From: Eudorina sp. 2006-703-Eu-15
Taxonomy: Eukaryota > Chlorophyta > Chlorophyceae > Chlamydomonadales > Volvocaceae
DNA: 64,000 nt
Reading direction: 5' to 3'
NCBI GenBank assembly: GCA_003117195.1
Contig: BDSI01000149.1
Span: 62,001-126,000 of the forward strand
Shown here: piece by piece, positions 1 through 9,745 of the stretch
Layout of the letters: the number at the start of each line of letters is the position of its first letter
Position numbering within the stretch: the first letter of the stretch is position 1
Made by a program: the position numbers and the translations under genes
Notes under the pieces: generated by a model
Databases searched by the model: none
Seen by the model: the letters and a program-made list of their open reading frames with translations, nothing else
Told to the model about the DNA's origin: nothing

Positions 1-493
1 CCCGCTCTCAACGAACTGCACACCCCCAACCTCCCGCACCGGCCGCAGCCTCAGCAGCAGCCCTCTCAGCAGCAGCATCCCTCTCAGCAGCAGCATCCCT
101 CTCAGCAGCAGCAGCAGCAGCCGGCGGTGAGGGCGGCGACGCTCGAGGCGGACGCGGCGGTGGCGGGGCCGGGGGCGACACTGGAGGGCGGCAGCAGAAC
201 CAGCGGTGGGTGGGTGGGTGGGTGCACATAGCTCCATACATGACCACCCCTTGAGACACAGCGCGGCGGGGTCCGCACCGGGATTGATGGAGGGGACGTC
301 AGGGGGGGGGGCGGGGGCGCGGCTAGCTGCTGTGTCTTCAGGAAACCTCCTCCTCCGAGTCAATCGGGTCGTGTTGGGCGGTAGGAGGCCTTGTGCGCTG
401 GGCAGGCTGCTGCGGGGTGGAGTTTTTGGCTGGCAGGCTGGGCTGGGAGGTGTTGCCGGGAGTCCAGGGAATGCGGCTTGTGTGTATGTGTGT

Positions 494-529
<36 letters not shown>

Positions 530-1520
530 CCAGCTATGTGGGGTTTAGGTCTGTGGGACCCATGGGTCGGCCCCTCGCGCCGCGCAGGGAGCGCTGGCCC
601 GACCGTCGAACCCGACTTGGCAGTAGACGGCGACGTCCTTGACTCCCGACCTTCGCCGTCGTTCGGCAGCATCAGCCCGCGCGGCTCGATGCGGCGGCGG
701 GTGGCGGGCGGCCACACCTCCTCGCCCCTTCGACATCAGGGCAGTCTGCAGCGCACGCTCAGCAACAACGGGGGCGGCCACGGCAGCGGCAGCGGCAGTG
801 GCGGCGCGACCACGTCACTGGCGACCAGCCACCAGAGCGTGAGCCCACGGGTCGGCGGCGCTGTACACGCCACGGAACGCCGCGCGGCGCTGCCGGCCGT
901 TGCCCGGTCCTACCCCAGCGACAGCGGAGTGGGCGCGGCGGCGCACGCGTCGTCGTACGGCGAGTCTTCACGCCTGCCGGCGGCCGCGGGTGCCACGGGC
1001 GCGCCCGGCGTCCCCTCGGTGCCGCCGCATGCGCCTCGGCGGGCGAGCATAAGCGGAGAGACCCTCCCGGCCATCGGGATGGGGGTGTACGGGTCGCCGC
1101 CGACCAACGCAGCGGCGATGGCGGCGGCAGCCGCCGGCGGGGCGGGTAAGGGCGGACCCATGGGTCGGACGAGGCGGACCTCACTCGCGATGGGGCACGA
1201 CGCGCCGGGTGGCGGTGGCGGAGGCGGCGGAGGCGGCGGCGCAGCCTCCGCCGCTGCCGGCGTCGTGACCGGCTCCGTACTGCCAGCCCACGTGACGGCC
1301 TCGCCGCGCCGAGCGTCCCTCACGGGCGGCGGCGGCGTGGGCACTGGCGGCGGCGGCATGCCGCAACTTGTGCGGGTCAGTTACAACGGCAGCGGCGGGA
1401 GCTCGCCCTTGAGTCTGACGTCGGCGCGGGGCACTGGCTCGGGACCCTTGACCCGGCTTAACCACGCCGGTAGTTTTGAGCGGGGAGGGGTGATGTCATC
1501 ACCAGCAGCGGCGTCAGCAC

Positions 1521-1551
<31 letters not shown>

Positions 1552-3106
1552 GGCGCCGCAGCCGTCCGGGCTGCTGGTTCAGCTGGGTGACATCAACAGA
1601 GGCGCCGCCGGTGGCAGTACGGCAGTTGCCGTGACCGTCAATCCTGCCGTACCGCTCAGTGGGTTGGAGAACCTGGCGCAGACGGGGCTGGGTGAGGCCA
1701 TCTCGCAGCTCCGGAATATTCGGTTGGGCGGGGGGGCCCCGGCAGGCGGCGGCGGCGGCGGGGCCCCGGGCAAGGAGGCCAAGGAGCGCAAGCCCGAGCC
1801 AGGTGGGTGGGGGACCAGAAGGGTGGGTACGAGGCCTGTGAGGCACCTCGTTGGAAGACCCACAGGTTGGAAGGCCCACGGGTCCGTTGTCCGTCGTGGG
1901 GCGTCCTCGGCAGCGGTCTCAGCCTCCTGGCCGAACCCCTCGCCCCTCTGGTGGCCTCCGAAGGAATCTCTATCTTACCAGGGTCGCAGCAGCGGCCGCA
2001 CCAGGAGGGAGATGTGCCCTTTGCGGGGGGAGGCCCTTTGGGTGTCTCGGGCCCCACCGCCCCCCTCGCAACCACCCACTCACGAGCGGCCCTTCCCAGC
2101 ACGCACGGCCCCTGCCTCCCACACGCCCTCCAAGTCCGCTCGTCCTGCTCACCCGTTCCTCCCCTGCCCAGCTGCCTCTTACCACTCGTTCGCCGCCAAC
2201 CTATTTGTGATTCCGCCCTTTCTCTCTCTCGCACTCTCTCTCTCTCTATGTATATATACATATATGTATATATACATATACATATATATACATACATGTA
2301 TACATGTATATACACCCCGTCCCTCCCTTTCCCGCCATGCCGTGCCGTACCCCGCGCCGCCCATCCCCGCCCCCCCCCGGCCCCTCTCGGGCCCAGGCAT
2401 CGCTGGCGTGACCCCGCTGCAGCTGCTGCCGGTGCCGCTGCCCCCCCTGGACAACTGGCAGGGGGGCGGCAGGCAGGCCCAGGAGTTGGACCCCTGCAAG
2501 GGCATCCGACTGGTGGACACCGCAAACTACGTGCTGCCCAGACCCACGGCAGAGGTCTGCCTGCAGGTAGGGGCCGAGAAGGCGGCGGCGGCGGCATGGT
2601 CCGGGTGGGGGTGCAGAGAGAGGCTCTAGAAACCAGCAGGGTGGGGGACCAGCAGGGTTAGGGGGCCTGTGCAGCGGATCGGGGTCCATTCGGAGGGGCA
2701 GCAGCTCGCAAACGTCGACAACTGAAAGAAGCTGCGAAGGCGTACGGTAAAATCGGCAATGCTCTCCCGCTGGTATCATCCCTTCCTCCCGTTGGTAATC
2801 CTCCCTCCTCCCGCCGGTTTAATCCCTCCCTCCCTCCCTGCCTCACCTGACCTGACCTGACCTGACCTGACCTGACCTCAGGTGAAGATGGCACAGCACC
2901 AGGCGGCGATGCGGGACCTGATAAAGGCGGAGGGGGCGCCCATGAGCGAGATCGAGATGGAGGCGGTCAGCTTGCTGGGCCGACTGGAGCGGAGCGGGGC
3001 GCGACACCGCAACTTCGACACCATGGACAGCATGGGGGCGGGGGCGGGGGCGGGCAGGGAGGACCCAGACGAAGAGGCGGTCGGCGGCGGCGGTGGAGCG
3101 TCTTAG
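1..3106 (+). CDS. Unrecognised low-complexity protein, 3' part (5' end outside window)
   Basis: Four exons join in frame: 1-205 (open at the left edge), 588-1802, 2397-2566 and 2882-3106, ending in TAG. They give 604 visible residues. The first exon is Gln-rich (PSQQQH repeats). The second is Ser/Gly/Ala-rich with Gly and Ala runs and three RRxS sites (RRASI, RRTSL, RRASL) that suit a basophilic kinase. The last two exons are less repetitive: LVDTANYVLPRPTAEVCLQ, then a charged probable helix (MAQHQAAMRDLIKAEGAP, EIEMEAVSLLGRLERSG), then an acidic, Gly-rich tail. I recognise no domain. Regulatory or scaffold roles would suit the composition but are inference. The exons are supported by consistent splice phases and by GC-rich, low-stop sequence. 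The start codon and N-terminal part are not in the window. Confidence 0.7.
49..120 (+). repeat. CAG/CCTCTCAGCAGCAGCAT coding repeat
   Basis: A degenerate 15-18 base CAG-rich unit is repeated in frame within the first visible exon, giving a Gln-rich segment of PSQQQH units. Such a tract is prone to length polymorphism. Confidence 0.8.
481..528 (+). repeat. (TG)n microsatellite in intron
   Basis: An almost pure TG run lies about 60 bases before the acceptor of exon 588-1802. It makes a GU-rich stretch in the pre-mRNA. Confidence 0.9.
2218..2318 (+). repeat. (CT)n followed by TATA/CATA microsatellite in intron
   Basis: A CT run passes directly into an alternating TATACATATATG tract, in the intron between exons 588-1802 and 2397-2566. 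It is one of the few AT-rich islands in this GC-rich gene. Confidence 0.9.
2846..2881 (+). repeat. Tandem TGACC pentamer abutting a 3' splice site
   Basis: About six TGACC copies run straight into the CAG acceptor of the last exon at 2882. Each copy contains CTGAC, which resembles a branch-point consensus (CTRAY). Confidence 0.8.
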
Positions 3107-3463
3107 GGCGTTGGAGCGTGCACTGACCCGTGGGTCGCGGGGTGGTGTGGGAGGGGTTGCGGATTGCGACCCGGCGCCGGTCACGTGCCGTGCCGTGCTC
3201 GTTGAGTGCGCCTCTTGCTCCTGCAGCAGCAGTGTCAGTAGCAGCAGTACAGTAGGCAGCAGCAGCAGCAGCAGCAGCAGGGACGGGGGGCGTCCCTGAC
3301 GGGCAGTTATGGATAATCGCGGGGGATGCGGTGTGCACTCTGCGGCGGTTTCGGTGGTGGTGGTGGTGGTGGTGGTGGTGGTGGTGATGGTGGCGGTGGT
3401 GGTGTTCGTCTGGAAAGGTAGATGTGAAGGCTGTAGCTTTATCGGTGGTGTTATGATGGTGGT

Positions 3464-3468
3464 TGTAA
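3464..3468 (+). terminator. Candidate TGTAA polyadenylation signal
   Basis: TGTAA is the usual green-algal polyadenylation signal. This copy lies about 360 bases after the TAG at 3104-3106, a plausible 3' UTR length. A five-base match alone is weak evidence. Confidence 0.3.
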
Positions 3469-3714
3469 TGGGTTTGAAGGTTGATGGCGGCGGTGATGGC
3501 GGGGCGGCGAACGCTGCCCGACCAGGCTGGAAGAGGGGACGCTGCGCTGTGCACCATCCCCTAGCGCCCCACCAGACTGCATCGCAGGTACCGGCGGCGC
3601 GATCGGCCCGGTGGCGGCGATGCCTGGGCTGAGGTGATCGGTGCAGCGGAAGCGGTCTCAGCGGTCCTCGGACGTCCCCTGGATGTCCAACTGGGCAGGC
3701 AGGCTAGAAGCGGG

Positions 3715-3774
3715 GTGGGAAGGAGCTGATGGGAAGGTGGGAAGGAGCTGATGGGAAGGTGGGAAGGAGCTGTT
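3715..3774 (+). repeat. Three tandem copies of a ~20-base GGGAAGGAGCTGAT unit
   Basis: The unit GGGAAGGAGCTGATGGGAAG-like recurs three times head to tail in non-coding DNA. Confidence 0.75.
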
Positions 3775-3893
3775 GCCCGTCCGTGACAGGAGGGGATGCT
3801 GACCGCGGCCCCGGGCCGGGCTGCCATCGACCCCTGCACCGCGTCACCGAGCAGCGCTGGGGGGTCGGCGCTGTCGGGTTCCCACTTTGATGG

Positions 3894-3976
3894 CTGACAC
3901 CCACCGGGGGACATGTACTCTCCCACCCACCGGGGGACACGTGCTCTCCCACCCACCGGGGGACACGTACTCTCGC
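3894..3976 (+). repeat. Three tandem copies of a ~28-base unit
   Basis: Each unit reads CACCCACCGGGGGACA and then (C/T)GT(A/G)CTCTC. It is a short minisatellite in non-coding DNA. Confidence 0.8.
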
Positions 3977-4698
3977 GGGAGAATGTCCAGATGTCATGTG
4001 GCCGGGACAGGTGCGGGACTGCGGGACTGTGGGTGTGGGTGCCGGCCGGGTTCTATGACCGCGACTATGACCGTCATGACAATGGACGTCTTGCCCCGCC
4101 GCTTTGACATGTTGCCCCGCCGCTTTCTCGCCGTCATCCAAGGGAGGGCAGGGCAGGGCAGCTTACTCGGTACTCGGACAGGGGGTCGTGCTCTGTCCGA
4201 GTACCGACCTCGACTCCGACTCGGGGGAAGGGGCGGGTCCCACACACCGTGGACTGTCTTGATGTCGATCGTACGGCATTTATAACGCTGATGTGTACTG
4301 TACGACCATGTTCGCCCCCGACAGACTGCGCAGCTGTACGGCCGTATGGCCTTCACTGTTGTGGCGTGTGTATATTGGTGGGAGGCTCTGCAACGCGGGA
4401 GCGCGCTGTCGGTGTCGGTTGCTCGAGTGTGTCGGTGTGTCGGTGTGCTGCGCAGGACTGGTGCAGGACAGGTGCTTTTGTCAGGTACCCACAGGGTTGG
4501 GCTGGCAGGGAGTGCTGCAGCGGCCGAAGGACAACGCAGGAGGGGGCGATGCACAAAAGACATAATCCAACGCAGCAGCGCAGTGCAACATTTAAATTGA
4601 AGGTGCTGCTGCTGGTGGTGCTGCTGAATGTGCCGGTGGGGCAGGGCAGCTGTGGCACCTCATGCGGCGGGTACGCGCGGACGTTATCGTTGTTGGTT

Positions 4699-4742
4699 GG
4701 CAACCAACGGTACTGCAACCAACGGTACTGCAACCAACACGC
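4699..4742 (+). repeat. Three tandem copies of CAACCAACGGTACTG-like unit
   Basis: A 15-base unit is repeated two to three times head to tail, with no coding context. Confidence 0.7.
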
Positions 4743-6639
4743 TTGCGATAGAAAAAGCGAGCTCTTGACCCAGTCATTTGATCACTCCGTCCCGTGATGC
4801 GTGTGCGTGTAAGCTTGTGTCGTGTGTTATGTGTTTCGGGCGGCGCGATGGCGCGGGGGGGGGGGGAGGAGGGGGAAGGGGGGAGGGCCTCGGGTGGCAG
4901 GCAGGGCGCGGGAGGGCCACGTGTGCATGCATGGGAGTACTGTTGTGCCTCGCATTAGTCAGCCTCTGGTACGGCGGTGCAAGACCCGCCCGTTCTCTTT
5001 GCTGTCTGGATGCATGACGGCGTGCGGCGGTCAATATACGGACCCGTACTTGCCGTACCACCAATATCCATATTCGTCGTGCCGTGAACGACCGTCATCG
5101 TTACTACACAATGCTCACAGTACTGCGACAAGAGCCAACCATTTCGACGGCAACGCAGGGCTGTGGTTGTTCGTTTGTCTGTCTGTCGTTCTGTATGTGG
5201 CTGTTTCGACAACAAAATGTACGGCGCAGGTGTCCGCTGTACGAGCTATGGACAGCAGGGAGCCTAGCATGGCGCCCCTGTGCAGGGCGTGCTGTGCTGT
5301 GCTGTGCGGGGGGTAGCGGGCATGTGTGTTTGTTTAACGAAAAACCCACCCGTGTGTATGTCTATGTGTACGGCAGGTGTGCTGATGTGGCTGTGTGGCA
5401 GATGTGCATGTGGCGCCGCTCGCAGTCGGGACAGTGCGGTCCGCTGAATGCACGTCCGCTGAGACGGACCTCTGATGTAGGCTATACCCGCCGTACCACG
5501 GGACGCAGGATGTCGCGTGAGCTCTAGGGCCAGTCAGGCGTGCAGGAGTGCACTGCTGGGGGAGATAGGGTACGGCAAACGACGGGACGACAGTTGATCG
5601 CGTGGGGGGGGACGTACTGCGGTGGTTGCCTCACGGGATGTGCGCTCCACAGGCGCGAGCCTGGCGGAAGGTCTTTGACGGGTGTGGCTCGCGCGCATTG
5701 GGAGTTCGCACGATGTGGAGATGTTTGCACGTGGTTGCTTCACATCCTTGGCAGCAGGCGAGCCGCAGGTATGGCTCGGAAGGCCGGCGTCTCTTGGTCG
5801 GTGTCGCCCACGCCGAGCTCCCAGCGTGCTGCTGAGGGCTGCTGGCCTTCCTCTAAATGACTGGGTTCCATCACCATCAGCACGTTGGGACGGCCAAGCA
5901 GCGTCTCGGTCCCTGTTGTCAGTCCAAGTTCTGCACACCTCCACACCATAACAACAATGTACAGTGCCGCATTAGACATCAACGGTTCTTTGTCAAGCCA
6001 CACAGCCGTACATCGTTCGACAAAAAAACGCTTGGGCGCTTCACCATCCGACACCATCAACAGCCCCCCTCTTCAGTCCCCGTCTTCGATATGGGCCTCG
6101 CAAAAATTGCGCCACATCCATCCTGGCATGTGTTTTAAGAAAAAGGGCGGAGGACCACATTCATTCATTCAGTTCACGGACAGACCCTCGGAGCAACTCG
6201 CTTTATCTTCATCATCATCATCAACATCGTGCCCGATCCATACCGCTTTGCCCTACTACTTCATGCAATTGCACCATGTGCGCAACCTGCCTCACGCTGG
6301 AGCTGTGTCAGTCCACGGATTCACAACGTCCTCCGTTTGAGACCGCGAGCGAGCGAGCGGGGTCGGGAGGCTCCCCTCAGGACAGCGCAGACAGCTCTGT
6401 CCTTCTCGGTCAGACCCCAACGACGGCCTGGCAGGGCGAGGGCACTGGTACTGGCACTGGCACTCATCGAAACCCAGTACCGCAGCTGCGGGAGACAGGA
6501 AAAACCTCCTGTCGTACTCGCCCCGAAAAACCTCCTGTCGTACTCGCCCCGAAACCCAACCATGTGTCCGATGTTACGCCAATCATATGAGTACACAAGC
6601 AGGCGGTTGGTTCCCAGCTCTCGGGCACCACATCCCTCC

Positions 6640-9600
6640 TCAGTAGAAGATCTTCTTGGCCCAGCTGTTGACGAACAAGTTGCCCGCCGCGCCCGGCCGG
6701 CCGTGGTAGCGGTCCAGGAAGGTGCGGAACTCCGCGATGTGGTTGCCGTACACCTGTTTGACGTACGGCGTGATCCAGTCGTCGCGCGCGGACGCGCCCA
6801 TGGCGATCGCCTCGCTGATGTCGTTCCACTTGGCCCAGTGCAGCTTGGGCTTAGCCCCGCCCGGGTGCGGGATGGCCACCCAGGCATCGTGGACCCGCTT
6901 CATGAAGTCCAGCCACGTGTTGATCGGTGTAGTGGCGGAACCGAGCACCTCGATCCACGCAAACAGTTGGTCCGGGTTGCCGGGAGAATAGGCGGGCGAC
7001 AGTACGGCATCTGCCGTACCGCGCGTGAACCGCACCTCCAGCGCCACGTTGAGCGGGTTGTAGTGGTTGGTACGGATCTCCGCCTCCGCGAGCCGTACGA
7101 CCGCCCGCCAGGCGTCGTACACGTTACGGAAGTCGTCCGCGACGGGGATGCAGACCTCGTAGTCGTAGCAGGGGAAGTCGTCGATGTAGGACTTGTAGTG
7201 GATGGCCTTGGGCTGGCTCAGCACGCCGCTGCGCAGGTAGCCGAAGGGCCAGGCCGCCTCGAGCTTGAGCATCTTGAACGCGAAGTTGCCGTACACGACC
7301 TGGGTGCGCAGTGCTGGGGCGCGGTCGTGGAAGACGGAGAAGCAACCTCCCTTGGAGCCCCCCTGCTCCTGCGCGTGCGGGGAGGAGGGGAGATGTACGG
7401 GGGTACGGGGGGAGGCCGGTTGGTCGGGGGCACGAGCGGCGTGGCGGACGGGGCTGGAGGATGACACCGACGGGGTCGCCTCCCGGCAGAAGCCGCAGAA
7501 GCCACAGCGGTGCACGGCATCCGGATCTGGATCCGGATCTGTTACCTTTTGACCATGCACACGCTCCTGGCCTTTTGTCCCCAGGATGTCCCCTCAGCCC
7601 TCACCGTCATACGCACTGGCCATCAATTAGTACAGCGCCCCGCGCGCCCTTCACCGTGTATGCCTGCCCTGCACCGCACAGCGCCTGCATTGCCGACATC
7701 AAAATCCCCGCCCACACCCCAACCAGATGGGCGCTGCGGGCGGTGCATGCAGATCATGTCGCCACCGACCGTGACACGGTCAGCATCACAGACCACACCG
7801 CCCTCAGCCACAAGCCCACAACCGGTGCACCACGTCCCCTCAGCCACAACCAGTGCAAGTCGTGTATATATACCCACCTCCGCGCCCTCGCCGTCCCCGC
7901 CGTCCGCCTCCGGCTCGCTCACCCGCAGTTCCATCTTGTTACTCAGAGCGTTAATGGCCGCGCCTGCCTTGCCCTCCAACCGCTCGCGCGCCAGCCTGTG
8001 CCAGCCGTCCTGGTCGTAGCCGTAGTGTACGACTGTGGCGGGGTCGGCCGCGACGCGCTCGACAAAGGTGTTGCGCCACATGGGGTCCTTGTACGGGTCC
8101 CAGCCGTCCAGGAAGTCGGTGCCCTTGCTCTCCAGCAGGGTCTTGACCTCCAGCGAGCCGAACGGCATCCAGAACAGCTCCACTCCCTCGTTGGACTGCA
8201 CGAACTGCTTCAGCACGTCGGGGGTCGTGCCCTGCCCGAACATCAGCCCCATGGGCGGGAAGGTGTGCTCCACCTGCACAGCCACAGCCACAGCCGGCCA
8301 GGCAGGCAGCCGAGGCGGGGTGTCAGCGGCGGGCTACGAGCGGCGGGACAGGCCGGGGCGGCGATCACACCATCCTCGCAAAATTTTCATCAGCTCGAAC
8401 CCCCACGGATATTTGGGGTCGCTCAGAAGTGACAAGGCAGGCGCACACGCACAGGCCTCCACTTGTCAAGGTATCAGGGTATCAGGCACATGCAACTGGT
8501 TAAGGACCTGCCGGGGTTCCCATCACCCCGAGCTGGGATTTGCCCTATCGAGCCATTTTCACCGCAATGCAGTGCAGGCGATTGTGCGGGGTATACGGCT
8601 CGCAGTGCAGAGCGGTGGGCACTTCACCGTACGGTACCGTACCGTACCGTACGAGGAAGAACTTTATGGTGCTTGTTGGGCAGACGTCTGTGACATACAG
8701 GGTATGCATGTACGGCACTCACCCGGACGTACGGCCTATCGAAGTTGTTGTCCAGCTGCAGCGTCAAGTCGATGATGACGCCCGTCAGACCGAACGCTGC
8801 CGTCATGAACTTGGTGAAGTCCGCGGCGCCGCCATCGACATCGCGCCCCACCACACGCACATCACCATTGCCGTCCACGACCGTCATGGCCATCACGTAA
8901 TCCGCCAGCGGCCGGCCGTTCTTGCCCGTGCCGTGACACGCCATGCTGATCACGCCGGCGTACTGCACGTTGTCCAGGATGACGTCAGACGGGAGGCCCA
9001 CGTGGCCGATGTCCGCGGCGTTGGCCTCCATCCAGGTCGCCAGGTCCCGTGTTGTGACGCCCGCGGCGACGCGAACTCGAGCGCCGCGGCGGTTGGTGAT
9101 GTCCGCGCCGCGTTCCAGCACGATGGTCTCGTTGGTGCCGTGGACGAGCAGGTTCTTGGCGAAGATCACCTGAGTGCTACCGCCGTCGTGGAACACCGGG
9201 GTCCACGTGTGGCCGTGGCCCACGCACCGGACGGTGCGGCCGGCCGCCTTCGCCGCGCGGACCAGCGTCTGGACCTCCTGGGTGGTGCGCGGCGCGGCGG
9301 GCTGCTTCAGGTCCTTGAACTCCACCGACCTGCCCCAGTTCTGCCACTGCCCGGCGGCGTTCGTGCGGCCGTCGACGACGGGCGGGTGGTCGAAGTCATG
9401 GAAGGGCTCGCCGGGACCATCATCGGTGGCGGGCGAGCTGTTCCGGCCGCCGTGGCTGCCGTGGCCGTTCCTGAAGCCGCGGATTGCGTTGAGCACTTTC
9501 TTGAAGTCGGGGTCCAGGTGGCGCAGCAGAGTGAGGCGTTCGTAGGCGTCTTCGAGTTTTGCGACATGGGATTCGAAGGCGGACGCGGAGGCGTCACGGG

Positions 9601-9682
9601 GTATGTTGGCGGTGGGCGGCGGCAGCTGGCTGAGGAGGTCGGACACGATGTGGGCGCAGGTGTCAGCGACCTTGTCCATCAT
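6640..9682 (-). CDS. FAD-linked sugar-lactone oxidase family protein (GULO/ALO type)
   Basis: Three exons join in frame: 9682-8723, 8273-7878 and 7368-6640, ending in TGA, giving 694 aa. Residues about 150-330 form a PCMH-type FAD-binding domain: RTTQEVQTLVRAAKAAG, the flavin loop GHGHTWTP, then GVTTRDLATWMEAN, DNVQYAGVISMACHGTG and AAFGLTGVIIDLTLQL. The C-terminal part has the D-arabinono-1,4-lactone oxidase features, including KPKLHWAKWNDI near the end. The family oxidises aldonolactones or related sugars using FAD and O2 or another acceptor, so a role in ascorbate-like synthesis or sugar oxidation is possible. The substrate cannot be read from the sequence. The N-terminal ~150 residues are unusual and have no clear targeting signal. 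The ATG at 9682 was chosen because the frame upstream is a 12-base repeat with no ATG. Confidence 0.88.
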
Positions 9683-9683
9683 G

Positions 9684-9745
9684 ATGGTGAGGTCGTTGGT
9701 GAGGTCGTTGGTGAGGTCGTTGGTGAGGTCGTTGGTGAGGTCGAT
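9684..9745 (-). repeat. 12-base tandem repeat just upstream of the oxidase start
   Basis: About five copies of GTCGTTGGTGAG (plus-strand reading) lie directly before the chosen ATG. In the minus-strand frame they would encode LTND repeats with no ATG. They are therefore most likely 5' UTR, unless a spliced upstream exon supplies a start. Confidence 0.8.

Larger units (their letters stand above)
3107..6639. other. Gap between convergent genes, with simple repeats
   Basis: No gene could be supported here. The stretch should contain the 3' UTRs of the upstream plus-strand gene and of the minus-strand oxidase. It holds a CAG run (about 3222-3282), a GGT run (about 3350-3405) and several short tandem duplications, described separately. 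Open frames here are short and lack conserved motifs. Confidence 0.6.
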
